Below, one piece after another: positions 34,167 through 45,600 of a stretch of 64,000 bases of DNA. The notes below the pieces were generated by a model. It did no database searches. It was not told the DNA's origin and saw only the letters and a program-made list of their open reading frames with translations. Numbering within the stretch: the stretch's first letter is position 1; each line of letters begins with the position of its first letter. A program made the translations under genes and the position numbers. The stretch comes from Strigamia acuminata (Eukaryota > Arthropoda > Chilopoda > Geophilomorpha > Linotaeniidae), in NCBI GenBank assembly GCA_949358305.1, contig OX442314.1:66534429-66598428 (forward strand), written 5' to 3'.

Positions 34167-34728
34167 ATGGAAGAAAAAATGGAATCCACCATGTCGTCTC
34201 CTGTCTCCATTTTGCAGTGCGTCGACTATACGTCGCCGCCGTCGACGATCAGTTGTTCCCCGCCGCCGTCGACGATCATTTGTTCCGGGGCGTCTAATAA
34301 ACGTCGCTCGGTGGATTCGAAGAAAGCGGGCACTCCCGCAAAAAGAAGAAGGGTCAGTATTCTATCAAAATTTTCGCCCACCTATTTATTTGTGTATTCG
34401 TTAATTCTCTTTCCTCGTTTTTCAGAGGTCGCTCTTGACACCAAGGACACCAGGTGCCAGGAAGGTGGAGAGAATAGTTGCGGACAAGATTGAGAAGGCG
34501 GTGATGAAAAGGATGGGGAGGATCGAGAAGACGGTGGCAAAAGGATTCGAGGAGATGATGGCAAGAATGGAGAGAGTTGTGTTGGGTATGGAAGCGAGGT
34601 GGCGAGAGCGCCTGGAGAAGATCGAAGAGGAGGAGGAAAGCGAAGGCGATGGAGAAGAAGATTGCGACGGGAGGGGAAAGGATGCCGGAAAGACTATCAA
34701 CGACAGTGATGGTTCGATGGAGTATTAG
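34167..34728 (+). CDS. 162-residue acidic coiled-coil protein, paralogue of the 13.3 kb gene
   Basis: Exons 34167-34352 and 34426-34728 join in phase 0. The N-terminal 60 residues are Ser/Pro-rich with a basic end (GTPAKRRR, a plausible nuclear signal). After the junction (RSLLTPRTPGARK) comes a helix of about 70 residues (KVERIVADKIEKAVMKRMGR...), an acidic EEEEESEGDGEEDCDG stretch and the end NDSDGSMEY. Length, intron site and C-terminus match the 161-residue gene at 13335. Function is unknown; oligomerisation is expected. Confidence 0.72.
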
Positions 34729-34849
34729 GGGGGGGGGAGGGGGTGCGCCTAAAGGAACAAAACTTTATTTGCTGTTCAGTTTATTCATTTATTCGGTTCA
34801 TTCGTCCATTTATTTATTTATTTGTCTGTTTTGCAATTGTTTCACTTCG

Positions 34850-34883
<34 letters not shown>

Positions 34884-35069
34884 TTTTCTCTTTCCTTTTT
34901 CTCAAATTATGGAAAAAGTTTGTATAATTTTATTTTCGTTCGGTCCATTAAACTAATGCATTCGATCGATTCAGTGTGACATTTTATTAAATTTGAATAA
35001 AAGATGTGAAAAAATGGATAAAACGCAATAATCGCGCGCGTGACCGAGCGCCTAATTGCGTGACCGTGA
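34729..35069. other. 3' flank with (TG)n
   Basis: A TG run lies at about 34857-34881. No gene is seen. Confidence 0.5.
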
Positions 35070-35147
35070 CTATCCGCTTCCGTCACCGCTCCGGGAGGTT
35101 TTCCGATCTTGTACGACATAGTAGATGGATGTGGCGTTGGTGGAACC
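35070..35147 (-). other. Orphan terminal exon, possibly of the 78-nt-exon family
   Basis: On the minus strand, a T-rich tract and TTTGAAG acceptor precede 25 codons beginning GSTNATSIYYVVQ and a TAG stop; the exon is 78 nt including the stop. The start resembles exon 4 of the 11.1 kb gene (GSSRSPPSTRSPQTIYV). No upstream exon could be joined across the long (AAAT)n tract. Confidence 0.3.
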
Positions 35148-35167
35148 CTTCAAAAATTTAAAAAAAA

Positions 35168-35169
35168 AA

Positions 35170-35214
<45 letters not shown>

Positions 35215-35223
35215 ATAGATAGA

Positions 35224-35274
<51 letters not shown>

Positions 35275-35275
35275 A
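35168..35275. repeat. (AAAT)n tetranucleotide array
   Basis: About 25 units run nearly uninterrupted, read as (TTTA)n on the minus strand. Confidence 0.95.
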
Positions 35276-35399
35276 ATATCATAGAGAAACAAAACAGATG
35301 AGAGATCCGTTCGTCGTTTAGTTACGACGACTGAATAAGTAGTTTAAAACGTAAATAAATTAAATAAAACCAAAAAAAAAATAAGTAAATAAATAAAAG

Positions 35400-35609
35400 G
35401 GATCAAATCTTTCGACCCCTCCCCCCCCTCCCACAGGCCCTGGGGAAGGGAGTATGTGTAATGGCACGTACACATCGTCTTTTTTGAATATTTATCCCGT
35501 AGATATGAAGAAGATCGACTGAAACGAAAATTCGGGAGAGTCGAGACTCGAACCCACGACCCACGACTCCGTAAGGCGGGTGACTACCCACTCGACCACC
35601 TGGGCCGAC
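35400..35609 (-). repeat. tRNA-derived SINE
   Basis: On the minus strand it starts GGCCCAGGTGGTCGAGTGGG (box A-like), has GTGGGTTCGAGTCTCG (box B), a tRNA-unrelated body, and a 3' part with GTGCCATTACACATAC and CCCCAGGGCCTGTGGGAGG. Head-to-B-box spacing fits RNA polymerase III promoters. The head is related to the one at 14240. Confidence 0.7.
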
Positions 35610-35632
35610 GATAAAAGGTCGCCGTTATCGGT

Positions 35633-35647
35633 GTTGTTGTTTGTTGT

Positions 35648-35709
<62 letters not shown>
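35633..35709 (+). repeat. (GTT)n microsatellite
   Basis: More than 20 GTT units occur just upstream of the gene at 35945. Confidence 0.95.
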
Positions 35710-35710
<1 letters not shown>

Positions 35711-35944
35711 TTTTGTTTGCAATTAGTGTCACTAGGTATCGCGTCATAGCGCCGTAGTGTCACGACATTTCAGTTCGCCGCGCACGTGTGGCTGCCCCCT
35801 CGCTCGACGGCGTCACACAGCGAGTGGTCCAACTATTCTACTTTCCCAACAACCGGAAACTCGTGGCACAACGAACCAACATTGATGTTGCCACCACCAT
35901 CGTCGTTTTATTCTCTCAGCGGTGTCGAAATTGTCCGTTTTCAG

Positions 35945-37299
35945 ATGGAACCGAAGCGTGAAGAAGAGAGGCGACCAAGATGGCCACCTATTCCCGTTAT
36001 CGTGGTAAGCGCGTTTACATCCTTATGAACCCGGGCTATTAAACGGAGTGGTACGGCGCGTATGTGCATATTTTTCTGATTTGATTGATTAATTATTTCC
36101 AGGTCGATGACGAGGAAGGGGACGATGACGCCACCCTCACTATTGTCGCCGCCGCCGCCAACGTCAACGACGCACCGTTGTGCAGTGCTAAAGAGGAACA
36201 CGAAATCGAAGTGAGAATCTGTAATGTCGTGCCTTGGTTCACCTCGATCCATTAATTCGTCCATTTACTTACTTACTTACCCATCTACTGGTCTGTGTCT
36301 CTAGATTGGGGTGGTTGAGGTAGAAGTACCATGCGAGGGAGGAGGAGGAGATGAGCGACCCGCGATGGGAGAAGATGTCGAGATGGAACGGGAACTCGCG
36401 ATTGAGGAGAATCGGAAACGCGCGATTGGAGAAGATCTGGAACGCGCGATTGGAGAGGATTTGGAACGCGCGATTGGAGAGGATTGGGAACGCGCGATTG
36501 GAGAGAAACGGAAACGCGCGATTGGAGAGGAAGAGCGAGAAAATGGAGAATCAATGAGCGCGCGGTTTCTATTGGCGCAAATTCAACAAACACGAGAGGA
36601 GCAGCGACAGTTGCGTCGAGTCGTGGATGACGAGTTGGGGGAGTTGAAGCGAGAGATAGGATCGCTTCGAGGGCAACTGGAGGAAAAAGAAAAATTGATG
36701 ATCACAGAGAGGATGAAAGATCTGGATGCGTGGCACCAAAAAGAATACCGACAACAATTGAAATACCATAAGGAATATGAGGAGCATCAATTACAATTGC
36801 GTCTCGCGCAACTGGAGCGAGAAAAAAAAATTCAGTTGGAGGAGTGGCGCGAAAAGGACCTAAAGAGGCAAAAGAAGTGTCGCAAAGAAGACCTGAGGCA
36901 GCAGCGGGAATGGGCAATGCGCCCACCCGGACAAGGAGTATCGTGGGCCCGGTATGTAGGAGGTTATGCGGAGCAGTTGAAAAATAATTCAACGGAGCTA
37001 GGGGTTCGGGCCGCGAAGATAGAGGCGCTCGAAGTGCTGGTGGAAAGTCTCAAAGACCGGTTGCGGAAGGAGTGGCAAATTCGACGTAACCAAGAACGGA
37101 GTTCGCGGTTGATCGCCAGATTCGTGAGTGTATCTATCTCTTTCTTTCTTTCTCTTTCTTTTTTTTTTTTTTTTTTTTTTTCCCCCCCCCTTCATTCTCT
37201 CTCTCTTTTTAGGGGTCGTTTCCAAAGTTGAGTCGCCCCCCGGATCTTTTTGACAAAGCCATTCAAACCGAGCAACCAGAAAAACCCGAAACAATTTGA
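35945..37299 (+). CDS. 357-residue coiled-coil protein with octapeptide repeat
   Basis: Exons 35945-36004, 36103-36210, 36305-37123 and 37213-37299 are all in phase 0. The ATG directly follows a TTTTCAG acceptor, so a noncoding exon lies upstream. The first 56 residues are charged, then acidic (DDEEGDDD). Next are five copies of an eight-residue unit (RAIGEDLE) at about residues 93-132. A long coiled coil follows, rich in Q, E, R and K (about 145-245), with a second helix near 290-325 (LGVRAAKIEALEVLVESL). The C-terminus is DKAIQTEQPEKPETI. It is a filament- or scaffold-like protein by composition; no catalytic motif or family is recognised. Confidence 0.72.
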
Positions 37300-37534
37300 G
37301 GGCGACTCGGACGATACAAAAACCGACGCGAGACCAACGAGTCAATTGATGCCCATTCTTATTTTAATTATTATTATTATTATTACTATTATTATTGTCA
37401 TCTCATCATCGCCACCGCTGCATCTATCACACGATAAATAGATAAAAAAAAATTGTTACATGTTCTGGTGGAAATCATAAAAGTTTATTTATTTATTTAT
37501 TTATTTAGTTTTACAAACAAAAGAGCATAGAAAA
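37300..37534. other. Convergent 3' flanks
   Basis: (ATT)n occurs at 37365-37400 and (TTTA)n at 37484-37507, between the ends of two convergent genes. Confidence 0.6.
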
Positions 37535-39855
37535 TCACGGCAATCTACCCACGCCGGCTTCGTGGAGTTGGAAACAATTGCGGTAGCGTGGGCGACATAG
37601 GTGGGTCCGGCAGGGAGCGCACCAGAAACTGCTCTCGTGGCGTTCTTTGTGGACCTCGCGACACACCACGCATCGACAACTTTTCCCCGCGCGCTCCATT
37701 CGATGGACGACGGGTCCAGTAGGTAGGGCCGCGCGCGAGGCCGTGGTTGTCGTCCTCGTCCTCTCCCGAGCCAAGAGTTGAGCGACAAGTGCCCTTCGGA
37801 ATTGTAATTGCGATCGATCGCCGCGCGCGGAGGCTGTGACTTCGCGCATGTTGATTCGGGCGTTGACACACACTGCGGGGAATAAATGGAAAACGACGAG
37901 TCGAGATTAAGATTGTAACGATAACAATAATGATAATAATCAGAGATTGGGGCCTTGATCCCACCTTGATTCAGCTTTTGAAAGAAGAAGTATCGGTGCC
38001 AATAACTGGACCGGCGTCCGATGTGGAATGAGGAGACGAGTCGGTTCAAGACGTCTACCCAATGAAAATTTTCGATGTAGGACAGTGCGGGCGCCGGACA
38101 TGCAATATCCACGTTCCTGCCACCGATACGACGCGAGACACGGCCGGCCGCTGACAGTGGGTCGACGTTCGTACTGAGCAAACTCACGGTGGTTGTGTCT
38201 CGCCACGCAGTGAGCACCAACCGACCGTTTTGTCGTTGTATGAAATCGCCTACAAAAAAAAAAAAAATGAGAGAGATAGATAGAATAAAAATTAATAATT
38301 GAATGAATCAAACGCGCGTTCACGTCCGAGCAAATGCGTTACCTCTCCGGTTGCCTTGATATCGTCTGAGTGTCGAAAAATCTGATGGCATCTGGGCCGA
38401 ATTGGCCCGCAGCGTCCCCACGGCCATGGTGTTGTGGCGGGTGAAGAGGTGTTCGAATAACACGGCGGACGAAAATCGATTATCGCAGGCGATAGTGTAC
38501 CCCATGCCGAGATAGTGTCTGGCCACGTATACGACGATGCGTCCGAGGACACTACCCGGATACCTAGCAAGTTTGGAGTAAAGCAATCCGAGGTGAAAAT
38601 AGAAAAGGCGATGAATTGACTCACTCTGGTTCCGGCTCTTCGTCCGGGTCAAAATACATCTTGGTGCGCTTACCCAAGTGCACCTCGTCGTTCAGCACGT
38701 AGCCGGTGCCCGCTTCGCACAACGTGAAAAGTTCAAATCCCCATTTGATGGGTTTGGCCGGTTGGAAGACCTGGAAGAAATTTGCCGAACGAATGAACAA
38801 ATGTAGACAACTGGATGAATAAATAAATAAATGTACGCACTTTTATCTTTGATCGACCTCGGAAGGCGATCATCGACTCGTCAATGCAGAGCGTCGTCCT
38901 TGGTTGCCGACATGCGCGGAAGCGTTTGTTGACCAGGTCGGCGAACAAGCGAACTTTCATCGCGCGGTCGTCCTGTTCGCGTTCTTTCAAAAATGACACC
39001 CTTTCCGCCGTTGTGCTGCCGCCATCGGGGCCGCGTGCAGAGCCGGTAACGTGCAACCGTTGGTAGGACGGTTGCGTGCCGTAATGAAGGTACCGCGAAA
39101 TCTCCTGAAACCTCTTGTGTGTCATGGCTCGCCCAACGGCCGGTGCACCGAGATCGCCGACGTTGCTGCTCGACCAGTAGTGTCGCAATTCGGGTTGTTT
39201 GTTGTAGCCGGCCAAGACGTGGATCCCTAGATATACATAAAACTCATCGAGCGTTAGAGGGCGGACCCGCGCGCGCGCCCTTGTCGCTGTCCCTCTCGGT
39301 TGTGGCGGGTGTTGCGATCGAGACGGAAGTCGGGGCTGTCGCCCGGCGGCCAGCTCGGCTGCCCTTCTGTCGGCCGCGGTGATACACACTCTCAAAACAC
39401 TGCGTTGTGGTCCGGGTGCTCCAGCGCCACTACCGCAAGCCACGGCGACCAACGTTCTTTGTCTAGTTCTCGGACCTCGTGGTCGTTGCATCGAACGCGT
39501 CTAAAACGAAAAACATGTATATTATACGAACAATCAACCAAAAGCGCGTCTGAGAACCCCCGTGAACGACGTGTGCAACGTGTGCGTCAACTTTTCCCAA
39601 CACCTGTACTCGCGTTCTTCCCACTTCTTTCTCCTGCTTCGCCTCTCTCCGAATGGCCCGGTTCGTCGCCGTCACGGTGAAGCGGGCCGCCTCGCCGAAG
39701 AGTTCCTCGAAATAGTCGAATTCCGAGCTGGTAGCCACGCATCGGCCGCGATAGCCGGGTGTTTCGCCGTCGAATCCGACGTCCTGTCGGTACCGCGTCG
39801 TCGTGGCGGCCCATACGCGCGTGTCGTTGGGCGTTTTTGGAAAACCGTCCGTCAT
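37535..39855 (-). CDS. piggyBac-type transposase, intact, six exons
   Basis: Exons on the minus strand are 39855-39604, 39500-38841, 38770-38625, 38563-38343, 38249-37965 and 37872-37535, all GT-AG and in phase, giving 633 residues. The DDE_Tnp_1_7 core starts near LTLDEFYVYLGIHVLAGY. The three catalytic Asp are present: D291 (CIDESMIAFRGR), D380 (ACDNRF) and D492 (ENFHWVD), followed by SSFHIGRRSSYWHR. The C-terminal Cys-rich finger has CRCVVC, CAPC and LC...C, as in the family. PiggyBac enzymes cut at TTAA and excise precisely. I did not find TTAA-flanked terminal repeats beside this gene, so it may act in trans, be domesticated, or mobilise the larger unit. Intron-bearing piggyBac genes of this kind are often domesticated. 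Confidence 0.92.
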
Positions 39856-40950
39856 GGACCTAGGCAAAACAAAACAAAACAAAAAAACAAAAAATAAAAC
39901 AAAAAAAAAGTAAAGTAAAGTAAAGTAAAGTAAGTACGGACGAACGAGAAAATTTTGCAGTGGAAATAGCGCGGGTGGCTATTTGCATTGGTATTTCAGG
40001 GAAAATAGGATGCAGGATATTCCCACGATATGTATATGCATTATTGCGACAACATTTGGTGCACCTTTCTTCGCGATTTACCAGAGTCGGTCGAGTAGAT
40101 CTTTTAACAAACCTCCGAGAAGGGTTGGACACGGGTATCTGATAATAGGGGGTTCGGGTTTGCAAATAACGCGCGGTCATTAAATGGCGCGCGGGTTGGT
40201 GCGCGTGTGCAGCGCGGATGAACGTGATCGTTGTCACGTGCTGGGAACGTGATTAAAGGGGAAGCAATGGCACACGTGTTATCCTCCCTTCCCCCTTGAA
40301 ATACCGATGCGTTTTAAATTTCATCACGGGTTTAAATGGTAAATGATGCCAATCTTCATTTAAATTTAGAGTAAAATACAAATTATGTTAGCTTTTGAAT
40401 GCAACTGGTGAAAATATCTACCCACGCTATTTTCGTCAAATATTTCTCTCGAAATATCTGTGGGAGCAAGATGGTGACAATTACACCGCTTGTGGTTCCC
40501 GTCTGTGTCCGTCCGCGAACATGGCGCTCGCTCGTCGACATACCTGCTTAATTCGATGGATAGGCCGGTTGATAGACCGGTTGATTCAATTTTCTTCCTC
40601 TTTTTCTCGCTGGAAAAGTACTTGGCAGTTGACCAACTACTCGCTGCCACGCCGTCGTCGTGCAGAACGCGTGTAGGATGAACCGAGGGATGATGGGAAA
40701 CCACAGGGCTTTCACAAGGCTCGCGCGGTCGAGAGGCGAGTATGGAAATCGGACGCGCGTGTATATAATCAACCGCGCGTGCGTGTGCAATTTTACACAA
40801 CAACAATTTATGTGCTGAAAATTTTGTTAAACGCATGGATAAATAAATAAACGAAAGAAAAACAATGCGAAACGGGGTGCGTGTTTGTTTATTCGAAACC
40901 ACAAATGAAAAATAAAAAATAGAAAAGAAAATCTGACAAACTGTGCCGTT
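39856..40950. other. Upstream of the piggyBac gene; no gene supported
   Basis: (AAGTA)n occurs at 39908-39933. The rest is ordinary AT-rich sequence with GC islands (TGCGCGCG-type runs). A frame open at 40366-40902 has no splice signals or known content. Confidence 0.4.
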
Positions 40951-43900
40951 TCACGGACTGGCACGCGTGTCTTTCAAATCGTCAACAAAATACCGCGGGC
41001 GATCCACATTAGCCAGGAAAAAGTCTGCGTGGTCCCGGTCGATGTCCTCGATCTTAGAGATCAATCGGGTCAGAAATTCGGGAATTGCGACCGCTGTCAT
41101 GAATGTTTCAATTCCGTCTGGTCCCCACGTCTGCGCATACTGTGTTTTTATGGGCAGCTCCGTCCTTATTTTCTTTATAATAGAATGAGCAAAACGTTTG
41201 CACTGAAATGTAAATGAGCAAAATTCAATCGAACGAAAGCAAAGAACGAACAAACAAACAAACAAACAAACAAACAAACAAACAAAAACATATAAAAATA
41301 ATAAAAAATCTATAGTCTGTACCAGTTCTTCGTCTTGGATCAGTAAATCGTGTCGGTTGGTCGACATGGACGATCGCTTCGGGGCACCTTTGTCAAAGAG
41401 GTTCATCCGCCAACTTTTAACCTTTCCATTGAGTACGTCTGCGACGTGTTGGAAGCAGATGTTGAAGTGTTTGGTGAGATTTTGCTCAATCGAGTAAGTG
41501 GAGTACCTGTGTAAAATAATGAACAAGCGAATTAGACTACGGTGTGGTCAAAAAAATTATAGTTAATTACAGAATAAAATGAAAGAAAACACTCACCGCA
41601 GTTTCGTGATAGGAGCGGGACGAATTTTACGACAACCGCTACAAAAGAACTTGGTGTAGCTTTTCCGGTTGGTCCATGTCCGGCCCCACACATTCTTCGT
41701 GTACCGAAGAGGAACACGATTTGCAACTCAGTCGCGGACTAGTCGACTCCGCGCAGTAAACACTGTCGCATTTGCTTCCCGTGATGTCTCGTTTCTCGCG
41801 ATACAAGGCTGTCTGAAATTTCAGTCAAACACGAACCACCAAATTAATGAGAGCAGCGGAAAGGATCCCTTTCCTTTACCTTGAACGGATCCGGTTTGTC
41901 ATTGTCCGGCGACGACGACGACGACGACGATGGCGACGACTTTGTAGTGGGAGTCGGCCCGCGTCCACGTATTTGTTTAGCCTCACGTTCGCGTTTGCTC
42001 TTCGCAATGCTAGCGATTAGACCGCAATCGCGCTTCATCCCGCGTCCAGGAGCGGTGCCGCGACCATGTCCGACGCGACCGCCGTCGTTTCCACCGTTTC
42101 CATCGCCTTCGCCTTCGCCTTCGTCTTCGTCTTCGCCTTCGTCTTCGTCGTCTTCGATGTCGCTACTGTCATCGTCGTCGGGTCGTGTCTTCCCGAACAA
42201 AAACTCTAGGGCTCGAGCTTGTCGATTCAAATCGATGGGTTGCTGAAATAAAACAAACAAACAAACAAACAGACGGACAATCGATCAGTCTAGTTGCCCG
42301 GGCAGGTCCTTGGGGCGAGACACTCACGTTCTTCTCCCATTGCGTGTATCCTTCTCGCAACAACTTCATGGTCTTTGGTGTTACCACGATTGCCTAGAGA
42401 GAGAAAATGTCAATGACAAATAAACCGAATTGTTTTTCCCTCACCTCGTCACCCTTCTTCTTCTTCTCGTTCCCTTGCTGTTGTCGAGCACCACTGTGGT
42501 GGGGAGGGGTATCACCTCCTCTCTTCGTGCCCTTCCCACTTAGCTTCAGAAATGTGGGCAGTACGTCGAATCTGTGTGTCTCTCGCAAATGATATTGCAT
42601 ATTTTCTGATCGTGTGTTGCATAAAGGACAGTTGTCCGCTTTCTTCCTCGTTAACATCAGTGCCTGTTGAAGAAGAGATGAACGATTGAGATGATCACAT
42701 CAATGAAAATGGGGGAAAAAAAAAAAAAAATAAAATAAATTAAAAAAAAAAATAAATAAATAAATAAATAAATAAATTAAATTAATAAATAAGTAAATAA
42801 ACAAACAAATAAATAAAGAAATACAGTGTAAGCTATGTAGCCCGGATGTAGGATGGGGCCCAGAAATGTGTCCAGTCCAGGCGATGTTCGTTCTGTAGGG
42901 TGTGTACACCTTTTTTTATTTATTTATTTTTTTTTATTTTAGTGTTTTTGTTTTTGTTTTTTTTCTAATTTATTTCATTGGAAAATCGACATTTTTTATT
43001 TTTGTCCGAACCACACGGTAATTTTTTCCTTATATGGGATGCACCGCTTTGCCCGGAATCCGGAAAGGGAAGTCGTCCAAACCAAAGAGTAAATCTAGCA
43101 TCGCTCCTTATTGGTTGGGCCCGGGCCCGGACAAAATTGTCCGGACCACGTAGTTGTCCGGACGGTGTTATGTCCGAGCTACGCAGCTTACATTGTAAAT
43201 AAAGGCGAACAAACGAATCGCGCGCGTACGCGCTAGGAAATACCCGACAAAAGTTCTCAAAGTTGCCAACGTGATTGCGCAACAACTCCCTGGCCGGTTT
43301 GATTTTTCCAACGTTGTGCATATGCCGCCAGTGATTACATATGTCGGCTTTGGGGCCCTTCGGGACTTTGTTTGAGTCGGGACACAACCAACACACCCCA
43401 TTTCTCGTATCGATGACAGGTTTGTCCTAAACGAGAAAGATGATTGAACGAACAAACGAACGAACGAATGAGCTGATTGATTGTCGTCGTTGTTACCTTA
43501 AGGTGGTCGTAGGACGACCAAATAGCCTGTTGCGACGCACTAGTGGTCACGCGTTGCGATGTACTTGCGGTCATGTGTTGCGATGTACTGGCGGTCGTGA
43601 GTCTTTCTTCGATTACACTCAACCTTTGATTAAGGGTGCGTAATTCTTCCGCAATTTGTGTGTATTTAGTCCCACGTCCCTCTTCTTGCTGGTACAAGAA
43701 ATCTACGCGTGTTTTTAGAACCGTTACATCCTCTGTTCTCGGCATCGTCGACGTGAGTCTGCCGTCATCGAGTCTAGTGGGGGGGGGGGGGAATAAAAAA
43801 ATAAATAAACGATTAAATAGAATAACAAATAAATCATCGCGAGTTACTAGCATCGAGCGCCAAAAAAAAAAAAAAAACCGGATCGCAATTCGCACGCTTT

Positions 43901-44818
43901 GAGCCGCGCGTTATATGCGCGCGCTATAGATGTAAACCGCGCGATAACTTCTTCGGTGCGATTCAAATCAAACAATTTGCGTTTCTACTCACCGTTCTTG
44001 TTTTTCTTGTAGTTTGTCTGCATCGGGTGCCTCGTTGTCCTCGAATAAAATAAGACTTTTGTTCAGATTCGCCCACTCGTCATCTTCTCTTGTCAAAATT
44101 TTCGTTGCCTTGGCTTCATCATTTTTGGTTGTGGTTTTCTCCAATTTGTCGCCCACTTCCATCAAAATTTGCACCTTCTCGGCACCATTCTCCGTCGAGG
44201 ATCTTATCGTCTCGTCGTCCTTTTTCGTCAAAACGCGCGTCTTCTTGACGCCTTTTTTCGTCCGATTTTTCCGGGCATCTTCGTCGTTGCTTCTTCTTTG
44301 TGTTCTCGTTTCGGAATCGCTGTCGTCGTCATCTCTGTGCTGGATATCCATCTCGTCGACCAACTGGCTATCCGAGTACACCGACACCTGACTATCTATC
44401 GGTTGACCATCTATATCCGATCTCTGGCTGTCGGTCGTATTCCATTTCTTCGTTCCCTTTAACTTCTTCCTCGCTACCTTCTGGTTTTTTTTTCTTTTTC
44501 TGTTTCTCCATTTTTTTTCCAGTCTGCACACCTGTACAGAAATTCACATTTCGTCAATAAGCGTATGCGCGTATCTCTCTCTTTCTATTACTATTATTAT
44601 TATTATTATTACTATTATTATCACTATTATTGCTTTTACCGGTATTACTATTATTATTATTATTGTTATTGTCAAGTGAATAAATGAGCGAACAAATCGG
44701 TAAACAATGGCGGTTATTGTGTTACAATACGGGGTTTCCCCGCCCGTGCTCGCATCGTGTTTTCACTCGTTTATCCCCGACCGCCTGTTTAGTCGTTTGT
44801 TTGTTTCCCTGTCTATCC

Positions 44819-44858
<40 letters not shown>

Positions 44859-45060
44859 GTCAGTCAGTCAGTCAGTCAGTCGGCTAAATTAAAATATGGT
44901 GGTCGGGGAAACCGACTATTTTCTCACCTTGCAGATAAAACGCTCGAACGTATCGATACACACGCGTGTTTCACGAAATGGAGTGTGGCGCAATAGATAA
45001 AAATCTTTCTTTTTTTTTTGTTGCGCGTCGTGATACCTTGACGTAACTGCGACAACGTGA
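40951..45060 (-). CDS. Ten-exon zinc-finger gene with PHD-like finger; one-base frameshift
   Basis: Minus-strand exons: (about 45060)-44928, 44531-43993, 43773-43497, 43426-43244, 42663-42445, 42393-42328, 42242-41880, 41812-41597, 41506-41323 and 41202-40951. Order: CKVC motif spanning the first junction; Lys/Glu-rich linker; helix VDFLYQQ...IEERL; finger CWLC with HWRHMH; finger CPLC with HLRETH; segment MKLLREGYTQW; Asp/Glu-rich linker; then a PHD-like pattern C-x4-C, CKSC, HEEC, FCSGC; then a conserved-looking end. All joins are in phase except exon 8 (216 nt). There the first half of the PHD-like finger reads in frame 0 to a TAG and the second half in frame +1, which is the frame that joins exon 9. 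Either a base is wrong or the gene is recently broken. The 5' end is uncertain. Confidence 0.62.
41242..41288. repeat. (AAAC)n in the last intron of the zinc-finger gene
   Basis: About ten CAAA units occur, read as (TTTG)n on the gene's sense strand. Confidence 0.9.
44583..44885 (+). repeat. (ATT)n, (CTAT)n and (AGTC)n microsatellites
   Basis: (ATT)n-type runs lie at 44586-44670, CTAT units at 44816-44858 and five AGTC units at 44861-44880, all inside the first intron of the 41 kb gene. Confidence 0.9.
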
Positions 45061-45600
45061 ATAGGTGGGGGGAGGGATTTTGGTACTGTAAGTAGTGCGA
45101 GTGTCTATTTTCAAACAAACGAGCGAGTGGAGAGACGATTCACGCATTCACTCGACCGCCCGCCCGTGCGCGTGCGTACATTACATTAGCATGTGCACAC
45201 GCGCACGGGCGGGAGACCCCGTGCATCGCCATCACTTTTTAATTTTTAACAAGCATGCGAGGTGGTCTTCATTGCGTTGTGTGGGTTTTCTGGACCAAAC
45301 TCGACGTGTGTAATCGACCAATTTGTTTTATTTTCACACAACGAACAGACGAATGAAGAAACAAACAAAGAAAGAAGCAGCATTCATTTAACACATACTT
45401 TGTCATTGTTTTGGCATTTTTGGCACGTCGAGACAGACTTAATCACGCCGCTCTAAAACTATCCGTGCAGTTTCAAACTCTGTTTGGTTTTGTTTGGTTT
45501 GGGTTTTTCTTCCCCTCCCCCCCCCCCCTCTCCCCTACGTTTTATTTGCATCTACAAGTATTTGCTTCTCATTAAATTACGTTTATTCATTTTCTCTTTC
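45061..45600. other. Intergenic, no gene seen
   Basis: It holds GC-rich sequence near 45165-45215 with an imperfect repeat of CGCGTGCG-type motifs, and a C run at 45517-45527. Confidence 0.4.

Noticed and set aside
40366-40902. 178-codon minus-strand frame upstream of the piggyBac gene
   Set aside because: No recognisable domain, and it begins in AT-rich DNA; chance is more likely. It could hold a leader exon but I cannot show it.
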